64,000 nt of DNA, from NCBI GenBank assembly GCA_947451115.1, contig CANFXV010000002.1:60570-124569 (forward strand), read 5' to 3'. The notes below the pieces were generated by a model. It saw nothing but the letters and a program-made list of their open reading frames with translations, was not told where the DNA came from and searched no databases. Source of the stretch: Bacteroidota bacterium. Lineage in GTDB: Bacteria > Bacteroidota > Bacteroidia > Chitinophagales > Chitinophagaceae. Positions 37,401 through 46,015 of this stretch are shown in pieces. Position 1 is the stretch's first letter, and every line of letters begins with the position of its first letter. The position numbers and the translations under genes are program-made.

Positions 37401-38185
37401 AAAACTTTTTCGTCTAATACTTTTAAAAAGGGTTTACCATCATGATAGATAAATTCAAATTTATCTTCGATGTAATCATCTAAAGTATATCCATACAAGG
37501 CCAGTAATTTGTTTTTCTCTCTGTCCCAATTTCGTATAGTTTCAAAATAATCGGCCCCTTTTAATTGAAACAATTGAAGCAATAGAATAGTCTTATGTAA
37601 GCAAAGCGGGTATTCAGTTTCAGACAAACAATCACAAGAAGTGTCAAAAAATCTTTCTTCATTTTTTTGCACAATAATGTGATGGGTTTTACCTTTATCA
37701 TGAAACTCTGCTACCACTTTTTCATTTTCACTTTCAACAATATGTGGCCTGATTGATTTTAAGGTTTCTTCCGCTTTTTCAAAAATAGCTTTAGAGCATA
37801 ACATGCGGATCATTTTTAGATCCAAGCTCTTCGTTCTTAATAAGGTATGCGTGGTCTTATAGGAGGCAGGTTTGTAGTCCAATAAATTTTTGTCTAATAA
37901 ATCTTGTACATAAAACAAAGCGGCTGCTTTATGTCTGCATACTTCGGACAAATTATAAGGGCAACCACATCTTAAGGATAAAGTTGCTGCAGATTTAAAA
38001 TTTTCAATGGTTACTTTATAATAGGTACTGTAGCCATCGTCTTTTACTCTGCAAAAAATGCTACCAATTAATGGATCAAATTTTACAAGTTCAATATTTT
38101 TAAGGGCAAATATTTTCTTTCCACGGCGAATCACCTCTTCGGTGCCGTAGCTATAAATGTGTTTTACTAAATAGGGTAATGCCAT
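34427..38185 (-). CDS. SNF2/Rad54-family helicase with two SWIM-type zinc motifs
   Basis: 1252 aa. The N-terminal region contains a SWIM zinc finger, C73-x-C75 with C83-x-H85 (LRCGCPYNLSEVCRH), and a second one, C184-x-C186 with C195-x-H197. A long middle region of unknown fold follows. The SNF2 ATPase starts near residue 790 with ADDMGLGKTIQ (Walker A), DESQ as motif II (LDESQAIKN), SGTPLQNN as motif III and, in the C-terminal lobe, ISLKAGGVGLNL and QAIDRTHRIGQ (V and VI). Such proteins translocate on DNA to remodel protein-DNA complexes; the exact role in bacteria is unknown. It is a single-gene unit with its own -7 box. Confidence 0.92.
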   Translation of the reverse strand: MALPYLVKHIYSYGTEEVIRRGKKIFALKNIELVKFDPLIGSIFCRVKDDGYSTYYKVTIENFKSAATLSLRCGCPYNLSEVCRHKAAALFYVQDLLDKNLLDYKPASYKTTHTLLRTKSLDLKMIRMLCSKAIFEKAEETLKSIRPHIVESENEKVVAEFHDKGKTHHIIVQKNEERFFDTSCDCLSETEYPLCLHKTILLLQLFQLKGADYFETIRNWDREKNKLLALYGYTLDDYIEDKFEFIYHDGKPFLKVLDEKVLKLNSNIPSTINRPKSNDWDLEEEEKPSTKQVVKERFGIVMQHQITAYPYIDFNVIKGEVNEEGTAFVGKVEKLDLAKFIVPALIKEEDKILIQLIKKLQTTEMSKYLNKNSPFQGIWDTIVHSEEDSLPDETKELIQEYLHPKLEKVWRDLSEHPFNFFLPQNKPFTTANLQKAELVFNTIQPSFKVEKEADSYIIYAGVNLPEGNIPLEENHAKSNFIFQYHHQFFVWKNRDDLSWVEQFMPKGFHEIALDQWPAYLKNTLLPLSKKYQVALENVLQEKLKGVKPQLQILLKENGDYLFFEPLFAYKDIIVNKEDGPSVIQQVGDKIIILERDLAAERQLMNIIEQLHSGFIRPNEGNVLALKGAEVLKNNWFFLFIDTLREKQIPLFGTEYLKQFKFNTAKPSTKLYISSNTDWFDAKVEISFGDQKVSVQDIKNMLSNKQQFVPLKDGSLGVLPEKWLNKYSLLFKVGEGKTDNLKLSKYHFSILDELYQQRDEEELIFQLEGKYEKIRERYAIADVTPPEHLMPILRPYQISGFQWLNYLHDVQWGGILADDMGLGKTIQTLSFLQHLKQKNGKLVALVVCPTTLLYNWQNELKKFTPSLTYHIHHGGTRNKQLILKEEVEVIITTYGTLRSDIKMFVEVNFDYVILDESQAIKNPASKVTKAACLLKATNKLCLSGTPLQNNTFDIYAQMNFLNPGMLGTVEYFKHNFSMPIDKFDEQEQKEHLRKFVFPFILRRTKEQVAKDLPEKQEMVLYCEMGDAQRKIYEAYRNDYRDKLIGMVEEKGIQKSQLSILQGLMKLRQICDSPAILKDEAYPNESVKLDELTREIAENIGGHKALVFSQFLGMLALIKEQLKKLGIDYEYFDGGSTIQERERAIDRFQNDDNCRIFLISLKAGGVGLNLTAADYVYIVDPWWNPAVEQQAIDRTHRIGQTKNIFAYRMICNDTVEDKILKLQERKRNLAKELISDEVGFVKSLTKDDIAYLFS

Positions 38186-38193
38186 AATGGTAC

Positions 38194-38214
38194 AAAAAGC
38201 CCTTAAAAAAGGGC
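38194..38214 (-). terminator. Hairpin with T-tract between comB and the SNF2 gene
   Basis: GCCCTT (38199-38204) and AAGGGC (38209-38214) pair around a 4-nt loop and, read leftward, are followed by TTTTT. It could be the terminator of comB, 72 bp after its stop. It also lies at the expected 5' end of the SNF2 transcript, just downstream of the -7 box. Confidence 0.5.
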
Positions 38215-38220
38215 AATTTG

Positions 38221-38228
38221 CAAATGTA
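38221..38228 (-). promoter_or_regulatory. -7 box for the SNF2 gene
   Basis: Minus-strand TACATTTG is an exact TAnnTTTG match 36 bp before the ATG. No clear -33 TTG. Confidence 0.4.
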
Positions 38229-38285
38229 AGGCTTTGTGTGCTAATTAAGTAGCCCTCTTGAAAGGAATCTGGAAAAGAATAAAAA

Positions 38286-39023
38286 TTAAGCCTGATTTAT
38301 AAGCGCTCCCTCCTTAAAAATAGGTAAAGAAGGGGCTGTATCCTTTGAAATACAATACAACATGTCTTCTTCTAGTCCATAGGCAGCCAATCGGTGCCAA
38401 TGGGTGACCGTTTTAATATATTCTGTTAAATGGTCTTTTTGTTGCCTATAAAGCTGATTGGCCATAAAACTACTGTCACAATGAATGTCAAAATTTGCTT
38501 TGACTTCCTCAATGATGGCTCCGGCAAACAAGACATCTTCGATATTGAATTTGTTCTTCCAACCTGAACAGCCTAAAATAACAGGTGCATTTTGACTTTT
38601 TATAAATTCAACCACCTTGGTCAAATTTGGAAAAGACCCTGTGATGATATTTTTTGCCCCTTGTTTCAAAGCCATGTGCAATAACTTAGTACCATTGGTG
38701 GTGGTAATGACCAAGGTTTTATTTTCAATAAATGACCGTGGATATTCAGAAGGTGAATTGCCATAGGACAAGCCTGGAATAATTTTACCATCTCTTTCCC
38801 CCGCAGTGATACCCCCAGTTTGCTTACCTACTTCAATACAAAGCTCGGGCGAATCCACAGGAATTACTTTATTAGCCCCATTGTACAAAGCTGTTGCAAT
38901 AGTAGAAGTCGCTCTAAAAACATCTATAATAACCACCACACTGTCTTTGATTTCATATAAATCTAAAAGCTGTGGGGTAAGAACAGTATGTAAACTTGGT
39001 AGGTTAGGCTTTTGGTCACTCAT
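38286..39023 (-). CDS. comB: 2-phosphosulfolactate phosphatase family protein (ComB)
   Basis: 245 aa from the ATG at 39023 (MSDQKPNLPS); an in-frame TTG three codons earlier is less likely. The conserved blocks VIIDVFRATSTIATAL, GERDGKIIPGLSYGNSP, TTTNGTK and VILGCSGWKNKFNIEDVLFAG are those of ComB, a Mg-dependent phosphatase known from coenzyme M synthesis that produces sulfolactate. No coenzyme M genes lie nearby and Bacteroidota do not make this cofactor, so the physiological role (possibly sulfonate or sulfonolipid metabolism) is open. ssb lies 32 bp upstream on the same strand. Confidence 0.88.
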   Translation of the reverse strand: MSDQKPNLPSLHTVLTPQLLDLYEIKDSVVVIIDVFRATSTIATALYNGANKVIPVDSPELCIEVGKQTGGITAGERDGKIIPGLSYGNSPSEYPRSFIENKTLVITTTNGTKLLHMALKQGAKNIITGSFPNLTKVVEFIKSQNAPVILGCSGWKNKFNIEDVLFAGAIIEEVKANFDIHCDSSFMANQLYRQQKDHLTEYIKTVTHWHRLAAYGLEEDMLYCISKDTAPSLPIFKEGALINQA

Positions 39024-39055
39024 AGCACACAAAGATACAAAACCTTCATTTTTTA

Positions 39056-39415
39056 TTACACTAATTCTTTTGCAAGAGCAGTCTTTTTAGTCAAAATTAA
39101 AATTTCTGAAACCACAATGTCTGTAGCTACTCTTTTTACTGCATTTTTATCGGTATAAGATTTGGTGAGCAAACGTCCTTCCACAGCCACTTCTATGCCT
39201 TTGAGTAAATATTTTTCTGCATAAGTAGCCAGCTTGGACCAAGCCACTAAATTAAACCACTGTGTTTCCTCCACCCACTCCCCTTTTGCGTTTTTGTAAC
39301 GATCATTCACTGCCAATCGCATATTGGCCAGCTTGTTGTCTTCTTTTAAATTTTTGATTTCTGGATCGGCGCCTAAATGACCAATCAATTGCACTTTGTT
39401 TTTAATTGCTTTCAT
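39056..39415 (-). CDS. ssb: Single-stranded DNA-binding protein
   Basis: 119 aa OB-fold protein from the ATG at 39415 (MKAIKNKVQLIGHLGADPE); a TTG eight codons upstream is unlikely. WFNLVAWSKLATYAEKYLLKGIEV is the typical SSB core, with its aromatic ssDNA contacts. The long Gly/Gln-rich linker and acidic DDDIPF tail of replicative SSB are missing, so this is a short SSB, perhaps a secondary copy. It is 32 bp upstream of comB. Confidence 0.92.
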   Translation of the reverse strand: MKAIKNKVQLIGHLGADPEIKNLKEDNKLANMRLAVNDRYKNAKGEWVEETQWFNLVAWSKLATYAEKYLLKGIEVAVEGRLLTKSYTDKNAVKRVATDIVVSEILILTKKTALAKELV

Positions 39416-39504
39416 AAGAATGTATTTGTTAAGCAACAAAATTGCAATTCCTAGGCATGCTGAAATGCAGTATTTATCTTCAAAAAAACAGGTACAAATA
39501 AACC

Positions 39505-40599
39505 TTACTTAAAAGGAAACTTCACTACCTGCGCTTTCACCAAACTATTGCGAATATCAATATAAATGGAAGTTCCAGGCTTGGCATATTCAGTAGCTAC
39601 ATAACCCATACCAATGGCTTTGCCTAAACTTGGCGCTTGTGTTCCAGAAGTAACAGATCCAATTAAATTACCTGCTTCATCTTTAATTTCATAATAATGT
39701 CTAGGAATACCACGATCAATCATTTCAAAACCAACTAATTTTTTTGCAACACCATTGGCTTTTTGAGCAGCCAATGCAGTGCTATTGGTAAAAGGTTTAG
39801 TAAACTTTGTGATCCATCCTAGGCCCGCTTCCAAAGGACTAGTGGTCTCATCAATATCATTGCCGTACAAACAAAAGCCCATTTCTAAACGCAAAGTATC
39901 TCTTGCGCCTAAACCAATGGCTTGAATACCATAAGGGGCCCCTGCTTCAAATATTGCCTCCCAAATTTTATTGGCATTGTCATTGATGTCTTCAAAATAA
40001 ATTTCTACACCACCTGCCCCAGTATACCCTGTGGCACTAATGAGTACATTATCAATTCCCAACATTTCTCCTTTTGCAAAACTATAATAAGGCATGTTGG
40101 TCACCTCCATATTGGTCAATTGCTGTATGACTTGAGTTGCCTTAGGACCCTGTACCGCTAACAAGGCTGTTTTAGCACTTATATTATGCATCTCCACCCC
40201 TTGTGTATTGTGCTTGGTAATCCAATTCCAATCTTTTTCGATATTAGACGCATTCACGACCAACATGTATACTTTATTTTTTTCTACACAATACACCAAT
40301 AAATCATCCACGATACCGCCTGTTGCATTAGGTAAACAACTGTACTGCGCTTTGCCATCTTCCAGTACAGCAGCATCATTAGAACAAACACTTTGTATCA
40401 AGTCCAAGGCATGAGGCCCTCTTAAAATAAATTCACCCATGTGACTAACATCAAATACGCCTACTTTATTTCTTACCACTGCATGTTCATCGTTGATGCC
40501 TGTATAACTAATAGGCATATTGTACCCAGCAAATGGAGCCATCTTTGCCCCTAGTGCTAAATGTTTATGGGTAAAGGGCGTGTTTAAAATTTCGCTCAT
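39505..40599 (-). CDS. gcvT: Glycine cleavage system aminomethyltransferase (T protein)
   Basis: 364 aa from the ATG at 40599 ([17 protein letters not shown]); the longer reading frame adds a hydrophobic extension from a TTG codon and is rejected. [28 protein letters not shown] and [15 protein letters not shown] are family blocks. It transfers the methylene group from the H-protein to tetrahydrofolate. gcvH is 11 kb away on the other strand and gcvP is not in the window, so the system is scattered, as usual in this phylum. The ATG is 39 bp downstream of the PspC gene's stop. Confidence 0.96.
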   Translation of the reverse strand: MSEILNTPFTHKHLALGAKMAPFAGYNMPISYTGINDEHAVVRNKVGVFDVSHMGEFILRGPHALDLIQSVCSNDAAVLEDGKAQYSCLPNATGGIVDDLLVYCVEKNKVYMLVVNASNIEKDWNWITKHNTQGVEMHNISAKTALLAVQGPKATQVIQQLTNMEVTNMPYYSFAKGEMLGIDNVLISATGYTGAGGVEIYFEDINDNANKIWEAIFEAGAPYGIQAIGLGARDTLRLEMGFCLYGNDIDETTSPLEAGLGWITKFTKPFTNSTALAAQKANGVAKKLVGFEMIDRGIPRHYYEIKDEAGNLIGSVTSGTQAPSLGKAIGMGYVATEYAKPGTSIYIDIRNSLVKAQVVKFPFK

Positions 40600-40637
40600 G
40601 AGATGAATTATTTGCACGAAGATAAACAAAAAGAGGG

Positions 40638-42827
40638 CTAATAAGAGAATCGGTCTAAAACCCAATGCAGGTCGGTTAATTTTGAGGCGGCCTTGTTCAC
40701 TTTGTTCAAAGTTTTCTCCTCCTCAAGCTCAATATTGCTTGTTTTTTTAGCACGCTTGTCTAAGTCTTTTTGCAATTGGAGCCTTTCCTCTTTCAATTCC
40801 TTTAATTCTTTTTGCAGCTCAGTGGGATGAGCTCCTCCTAGTTGCTCTTCTTCGTTGTTCGAATCTATCTCATCTGCTCTTTTAATTTTTTCCAAACCCG
40901 ACTTGGTCATTTTGTATTCTACCCCTCTTTCAAAAGAATAAGATTCATTGTCATAGGGTTCATTCCATTCATCATACCAATTTTCATCAGAAGAAATACG
41001 ATCAATCGTTCCCATCCTCACACCATGACCATTAATATTTACATTGGTTTGCGACCAACCTTTATTGGTTATCTTAATTCTTTTGCCAATAGGAACCGAA
41101 ATGGTCATAATGATATGCTGATTTCTGAACTTGTCAACTTTATTAATGCCAATGCCTTTGTCTAAATACACTAAACTATCTTGTTGTGTGAGTTCAAAGT
41201 TTATTTTACTAGCTAAATCATTCGCATTTTGAACTGTCTTGCCATTACTTAACTTCACAATTTTTACTTGAAAACTATCATTTAAAGATTGTACAATTCT
41301 AATGCGTAAATTTCTTACATAAACTGTGTCTTCGTCCGCAAATCCTTGAAATGGTTCAATTTGAAACCAATGGTTTTCATAATATTTCATTTTTGGCGCT
41401 GCCGTAATTTCTAAAAAATCAATTTTAGGATTGGTCAAAGTAATAGTTTGTTCTGTTGGTACATTATGTCTAGAAAAGCTATTGCCCAAACTACTACCAA
41501 AGTAGAAAAGCATGACCCAACCTACTACCCACAAAGCCCAAAAGCTTGACCTCACCCAAATATTTGCTTTTTTAAGTCCCGCAATTTTTCTGATAATAGC
41601 CGTAACAATGCCCAAAATGGGTACCCAAACAAAAAGTAAAATAGCTCCAAATACAGACCAGGTTTGCGTACCTTCTTCCAATAAGAAATTCTTCAAAGGC
41701 AACAAGGCAGTAGCCGCAACTCCTATTCCAAATAAAGCAGCGAGTAAGGAGATACCTACAATGGCTAAAATAAAATAGACCACAACTTTAATGAATAAGG
41801 TAATGATCCTTCCTATATAGTAAATAAAACCTTTTCTTTTTTCTATTGGTGCAGCTTCATTGTTCGATGCGGTATTCCTTTTATTTCTATTGTACAAATC
41901 ACTACCCCAAGATTGTGCTCTTTTACTAAACCCTTCCATATCATTTTGAATGGTGTTTTTTATACTATTTAAATCTACTTTCTCCCCCACCATTTCTAAT
42001 TTATCTGCACTGGTTTTAGCTTCAGGCAAGACCAGCCATAATACGATGTATACAAAAACAGCTCCTGGACTAAAAGTGATGTCAAACAAATTAGGAAAGT
42101 CGGTCGCATCCCAGAATTGCCATAAATGCATATGTCTAAAATTCACCACAAAACGAATAAATGGTATTAAAAATAAAATTCTAATGATCCAAACTTGAAT
42201 GCCAAAATATTTTGACAACCCTGATGCTACCCCACCTATAATTTTATTATCTATATCTCTAAACAATCTTTTACGCACCCCTCCCACTTCTTTTACAGAA
42301 GTACTTGGCACGGCAATCCATAAAATTAAATAACCCAGAATATTGACACCGATTAAAAAGAACCATAGAATCCTCACTAATAATGGCTCTAAGCCAAAGT
42401 AGTTGGCAATACCACTGCAAACACCACCCAATACTTTGTTTTGTTCATCACGAAATAATCTTCTAGGTGGATTGCCTGATGCATCGTAATTGGAATAAGA
42501 TTGGCTACTCCTATTTTGAGTAGTACTTTGCCCAGATTGACTTGCACTTGCTTCAAAACCATCCTGCGCTTCAAAATCGGCAGGACGACCAATACTCGCA
42601 ATTATTAAGTTGATATCGTCCACTGCAATACATACCGTTCCTTTTTTCAAACGGTCTTCACATAATTCAGCAATGCGACATTCAATGTCATTGATGATTT
42701 CATCTCGTCCTTCTTCGTTGGCAAAATAAACACGAAGCGATTCTATATATTGTTTTAATGTTTCATACGCCAATTCTTCAATGGGAAGAATGCGTCCTTG
42801 AAAATTGATATTGATTACTTTATTCAT
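40638..42827 (-). CDS. PspC-domain membrane protein with two PspC modules
   Basis: 729 aa. An N-terminal cytoplasmic domain of about 90 residues ([19 protein letters not shown]) precedes two PspC modules: about 118-175 ([24 protein letters not shown]) and about 183-270 ([24 protein letters not shown]), each with a TM pair. More TM helices follow (about 340-460). The C-terminal periplasmic part is beta-rich (DUF4097-like) and ends in a Lys/Glu coiled coil (about 655-720). PspC proteins act in envelope stress signalling. It forms an operon with the PadR-family repressor 11 bp upstream, a common Bacteroidota pair. Confidence 0.88.
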   Translation of the reverse strand: MNKVININFQGRILPIEELAYETLKQYIESLRVYFANEEGRDEIINDIECRIAELCEDRLKKGTVCIAVDDINLIIASIGRPADFEAQDGFEASASQSGQSTTQNRSSQSYSNYDASGNPPRRLFRDEQNKVLGGVCSGIANYFGLEPLLVRILWFFLIGVNILGYLILWIAVPSTSVKEVGGVRKRLFRDIDNKIIGGVASGLSKYFGIQVWIIRILFLIPFIRFVVNFRHMHLWQFWDATDFPNLFDITFSPGAVFVYIVLWLVLPEAKTSADKLEMVGEKVDLNSIKNTIQNDMEGFSKRAQSWGSDLYNRNKRNTASNNEAAPIEKRKGFIYYIGRIITLFIKVVVYFILAIVGISLLAALFGIGVAATALLPLKNFLLEEGTQTWSVFGAILLFVWVPILGIVTAIIRKIAGLKKANIWVRSSFWALWVVGWVMLFYFGSSLGNSFSRHNVPTEQTITLTNPKIDFLEITAAPKMKYYENHWFQIEPFQGFADEDTVYVRNLRIRIVQSLNDSFQVKIVKLSNGKTVQNANDLASKINFELTQQDSLVYLDKGIGINKVDKFRNQHIIMTISVPIGKRIKITNKGWSQTNVNINGHGVRMGTIDRISSDENWYDEWNEPYDNESYSFERGVEYKMTKSGLEKIKRADEIDSNNEEEQLGGAHPTELQKELKELKEERLQLQKDLDKRAKKTSNIELEEEKTLNKVNKAASKLTDLHWVLDRFSY

Positions 42828-42838
42828 TTTATTATAAT

Positions 42839-43204
42839 TTAAGAAACAACGTTTGTTTCAGATGGAGCAATAGGGTTTGTATTTTTTATCAAATCATTAA
42901 CTGAATGGGTCATCTCCTCCCATGTTTTTAGTAAAATCTGAAATGCATTTTTACCCTCTTCAGTCATCACAAAATATTTTCTTGGTGGGCCACTAATACT
43001 TTCTACCCAACGATAATTTAAAAGGCCTGCATTTTTAAGACGCGTTAATAAAGGGTACAAGGTTCCCTCAAGAATATGCAAATTGGCCTGTTTCATTTTC
43101 TCAACAATATCACTAGGATAGACTTCCCCTTGTTGAATGATGGACAATATGCAAAACTCCAAAACGCCCTTGCGCATCTGACTTTGTGTGTTTTGAATAT
43201 CCAT
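42839..43204 (-). CDS. PadR family transcriptional regulator
   Basis: 121 aa from the ATG at 43204 (MDIQNTQSQMRKG). The winged helix is typical: LEFCILSIIQQGEVYPSDIVEKM, then LHILEGTLYPLLTRLKNAGLL (recognition helix with the PadR 'GTLYPLL' signature), then the wing SISGPPRKYFVMTEEG. The C-terminal helix mediates dimers. It precedes the PspC gene by 11 bp and is expected to repress its own operon through the palindrome at 43237-43269. Confidence 0.95.
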   Translation of the reverse strand: MDIQNTQSQMRKGVLEFCILSIIQQGEVYPSDIVEKMKQANLHILEGTLYPLLTRLKNAGLLNYRWVESISGPPRKYFVMTEEGKNAFQILLKTWEEMTHSVNDLIKNTNPIAPSETNVVS

Positions 43205-43222
43205 AAGAATTGATTTGAAACA

Positions 43223-43230
43223 CAAAACTA
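43223..43230 (-). promoter_or_regulatory. -7 box of the PadR-PspC operon
   Basis: Minus-strand TAGTTTTG is an exact TAnnTTTG match 18 bp before the PadR ATG. The spacer and -33 region are covered by the palindromic operator. Confidence 0.55.
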
Positions 43231-43236
43231 GGATTT

Positions 43237-43269
43237 ATTATAGTACTATGTATCACATAGTACTATAAT
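43237..43269. promoter_or_regulatory. Candidate PadR operator palindrome
   Basis: ATTATAGTACTATG (43237-43250) and CATAGTACTATAAT (43256-43269) are perfect 14-bp inverted repeats separated by TATCA. The site sits immediately upstream of the -7 box, so a bound dimer would block RNA polymerase. Symmetry and position strongly suggest autorepression. Confidence 0.7.
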
Positions 43270-43309
43270 TTTTTAAATGTTTTAGATAAGTACTTGATAA
43301 TAAGTAATT

Positions 43310-43330
43310 TATAAAATTTTAAATTTTATA
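43310..43330. repeat. AT-only palindrome after the M16 operon
   Basis: TATAAAATTT and AAATTTTATA are separated by one T, forming a perfect 21-base palindrome 39 bp after the M16 stop codon. It contains no G or C, so it is unlikely to be a good terminator; a protein site or chance are alternatives. Confidence 0.3.
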
Positions 43331-43368
43331 GGCGTTGTAATAGAAGGATGGATGGTAGCTAAAAAAGG

Positions 43369-44652
43369 TTAATACACCACTAATTCATAAAAATCTTCCT
43401 CATTTAAATAGGTATTGGCTAGGGCAATGATTTCTTCTGGTTGAAGCGCACGAACCACTTGAATGGTACGGTAAAAATATTCCTCCGATAAATCGTTCAA
43501 TAAATAAGATTTCCAACGACTGATGATTTGGAAAGGTCCATCTAAATCGCCCAACAAAGCGCCCAACATATAATTTTTGACCAATTTTAATTCTTCCTCT
43601 TCTACCAATTCTTCTCTTAACTTTTTCATTTCCTTGTACACTTCTGCAATAGTGGCAGTACAAACATCTTTACCTGCATCCGTACTGACCATCCAAACGC
43701 CTGCATGTTTATAGTTTTGCAAAAAACTATGAATGCCATAGGTATAGCCTTTGTCTTCTCTAATATTGCTCATGAGTCTGGATCCAAAAAACCCACCAAA
43801 CAAATTATTTAACACCTGTGTTGCCGGAAAATCTGGATGATGCCTGGTAATAAAAGGTCTTGCCAAACGAATAGAGCCTTGCACAGAGGCCGCATCGTTC
43901 ACGATACTGTATTTTTTTTCAGTGGCAGAAACAATGGGATGTGCTTGTTCTTTGATTTCTTTTTTATTCAAGGGCAACTGGCCAATATGCTTATTCAGCA
44001 AGGCTTGTATATTCGTTGGGAATTTTCCTGCTATAAAAATAACACATTTACCTTCTTGATAATATTGCTTGTAGAATGCCACTAAATCTTCTCTTGTAAT
44101 ATTTTTATAATCCTGCTCTACCGAATATTTACCATACGGATGTTGTATGCCAAATAAATATTCATCAATCAATCTGTTCGCTATAAAATCTCCTTTTTTT
44201 AAATTCAACAACAACCTTTGAATTTGATTTTGTTTTAAAATAGCAATTTCTTTTTCAGGGAAAGTGGCCTCTGAAACAATTTCTCCCATCAAGGGAATTA
44301 CTGATTCAAAATGCTTGGTCAAACAATGTAAGGTAACTGTGGCCGTTTCATTGGTACAGGTTCTATTTAAATGTGCCCCATAAAATTCAAAGGCATCAGT
44401 AATTTCAAAAGAAGTTTTAGTACTCGTTCCGTTTTTTAATAAAAAATTAGTGGCCGCAGCGACCCAATTTTTTGGTTCATAGGTATTGCCTGCATCAAAA
44501 ACCATATCTACCATTAAGACTTCTTGCGCACCCCCTTCATAGGCATATACTTCTACCCCATTGTCTAGCGCAAATTTTTGATACGGTTTCAATTGAATGT
44601 CAAAATCAATAGCGTCTTTGATCAGCGGTGCTACTATTCTATCTAGGGCCAT
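43369..44652 (-). CDS. M16 peptidase-like protein, non-catalytic subunit
   Basis: 427 aa insulinase-fold protein. The expected HxxEH zinc motif is missing from its first domain (around FLLKNGTSTKTSFEIT), so it cannot cut by itself. The second-domain signature is present: GFFGSRLMSNIREDKGYTYG (about 292-311), with the Arg-Tyr pair that M16B non-catalytic subunits supply to the partner's active site. It pairs with the catalytic subunit 3 bp upstream. It has no signal peptide, so the complex is probably cytoplasmic. Confidence 0.9.
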   Translation of the reverse strand: MALDRIVAPLIKDAIDFDIQLKPYQKFALDNGVEVYAYEGGAQEVLMVDMVFDAGNTYEPKNWVAAATNFLLKNGTSTKTSFEITDAFEFYGAHLNRTCTNETATVTLHCLTKHFESVIPLMGEIVSEATFPEKEIAILKQNQIQRLLLNLKKGDFIANRLIDEYLFGIQHPYGKYSVEQDYKNITREDLVAFYKQYYQEGKCVIFIAGKFPTNIQALLNKHIGQLPLNKKEIKEQAHPIVSATEKKYSIVNDAASVQGSIRLARPFITRHHPDFPATQVLNNLFGGFFGSRLMSNIREDKGYTYGIHSFLQNYKHAGVWMVSTDAGKDVCTATIAEVYKEMKKLREELVEEEELKLVKNYMLGALLGDLDGPFQIISRWKSYLLNDLSEEYFYRTIQVVRALQPEEIIALANTYLNEEDFYELVVY

Positions 44653-44655
44653 GAT

Positions 44656-45894
44656 TTAGGATTTACTATAATAATATAAGGTGTTTCGATTGCTGTCTTG
44701 GAATATTTGTTGTGCAGTATGCTGAATCATGGCAGGCGTCACTTTCTGATACATGGATAATTCTTTGTTCATCAAATCGGCGTCTCCTAGTAATTCATAA
44801 TAAGCCAAACTATGTGCTCTATTCATAATGCTCATGTCCTCAAAACAAATGACACTTTCTGTTTTATTAATTACTTTCTGCACTTCTTTGGCATCAAGTA
44901 TATTGTTTTTTATTTTCTCTACTTCTTCTAGGACGGCTTTTTCTGCTACCGCCATACTTACGCCTTTGACTAATTTCCCTTCTATCACCAGCAAGCCTGG
45001 ATCTACGGTGCCAAAATGGTAACAATCAATAGAAGAAAATATTTGTTTCACTTTTATCAATTGTTCATACAATCTAGCCGAAGCCCCTCCTCCTAATACT
45101 TCTGTGATTAAATCAGTGGCATGATACCCTTCATCAAATCTGCCGCCCATATGCCAGGTCATCATCAACATGTCCAAGGGTACATCTGCACGTACATCCA
45201 TGCTTCTGCTTTTTTCTTGCACAGGCTCCTTGGGTAAATTACGCACATAGGGTTTACCAGCTTCTATTGGACCAAACCATTTTTGGGCTAACTGTTTTAC
45301 TTGCTCAGTTTGCACATTTCCTGTCACTACTAAAATGGCATTATTGGGACGATAAAATTGAAAGAAAAAATCTTTCACATCTTCCATGGTAGCATCTTCT
45401 ACATGTTGAAGTGAAGCGCCAATCGTCATCCAACGATAAGGATGTTGGGTATAAGCCAAGCTGCGCATTTTATGCCATGTATCGCCATAAGGCTTATTGA
45501 TATAATGTTCTTTAAATTCTTCACAAACTACTTTGCGTTGTACTTCTAAACTTTTTTTACTAAAAGCCAAGGACAACATTCTATCACTTTCTAACCAAAA
45601 AGCGGTTTCAATATTCTCTGCTGGTATTTGACAATAATAATTCGTTAAGTCATTGGTGGTATACGCATTGTTTTCTCCACCTGCTCTTTGTAAGGGTTCG
45701 TCGTAGACAGGAATATTTACACTGCCTCCAAACATTAAATGCTCAAACAAATGCGCGAAGCCAGTTTTGTTGGGATCTTCATCTTTGGCACCCACATTGT
45801 ACAAAACATTCACCACGGCCATTGGGGTACTGGTATCTTGGTGTACCAATACTTTTAGCCCATTGTCTAGTTGAAATTTTTCAAATTGTATCAT
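44656..45894 (-). CDS. M16 family zinc peptidase, catalytic subunit
   Basis: 412 aa from the ATG at 45894 (MIQFEKFQLDNGLK). The inverted zinc motif HLFEH (in AHLFEHLMFGG, about residues 47-57) is followed by the distal Glu in VVCEEFKEHY. It resembles processing-peptidase-type M16B enzymes and probably forms a heterodimer with the next gene's product. It has no signal peptide. The pair has its own -7 box and is divergent from mqnC. Confidence 0.92.
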   Translation of the reverse strand: MIQFEKFQLDNGLKVLVHQDTSTPMAVVNVLYNVGAKDEDPNKTGFAHLFEHLMFGGSVNIPVYDEPLQRAGGENNAYTTNDLTNYYCQIPAENIETAFWLESDRMLSLAFSKKSLEVQRKVVCEEFKEHYINKPYGDTWHKMRSLAYTQHPYRWMTIGASLQHVEDATMEDVKDFFFQFYRPNNAILVVTGNVQTEQVKQLAQKWFGPIEAGKPYVRNLPKEPVQEKSRSMDVRADVPLDMLMMTWHMGGRFDEGYHATDLITEVLGGGASARLYEQLIKVKQIFSSIDCYHFGTVDPGLLVIEGKLVKGVSMAVAEKAVLEEVEKIKNNILDAKEVQKVINKTESVICFEDMSIMNRAHSLAYYELLGDADLMNKELSMYQKVTPAMIQHTAQQIFQDSNRNTLYYYSKS

Positions 45895-45903
45895 ATAAGA
45901 CCG

Positions 45904-45911
45904 CAAAAATA
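45904..45911 (-). promoter_or_regulatory. -7 box of the M16 operon
   Basis: Minus-strand TATTTTTG is an exact TAnnTTTG match, ending 9 bp before the chosen ATG at 45894. This implies a very short leader and also overlaps an earlier in-frame codon, supporting the later start. Confidence 0.4.
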
Positions 45912-45963
45912 CTTAATAACTACAACAGTTCCTTTTCTATTGCCACGAACCTTGCTTTAACCC

Positions 45964-45994
45964 TTTCGAAACCCGATAAATTCAATTAACTTTG
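45964..45994 (+). promoter_or_regulatory. Promoter of mqnC
   Basis: TTTC at 45964-45967, a 19-bp spacer and an exact TAACTTTG at 45987-45994. It lies 21 bp before the mqnC ATG. Confidence 0.5.
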
Positions 45995-46015
45995 TGGCCA
46001 ATAAATACCTAAGCT

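Noticed and set aside
40600..40665. A 22-residue hydrophobic N-terminal extension of GcvT that looks like a signal peptide.
   Set aside because: It would begin with TTG and GcvT is cytoplasmic; the ATG at 40599 matches the family start.
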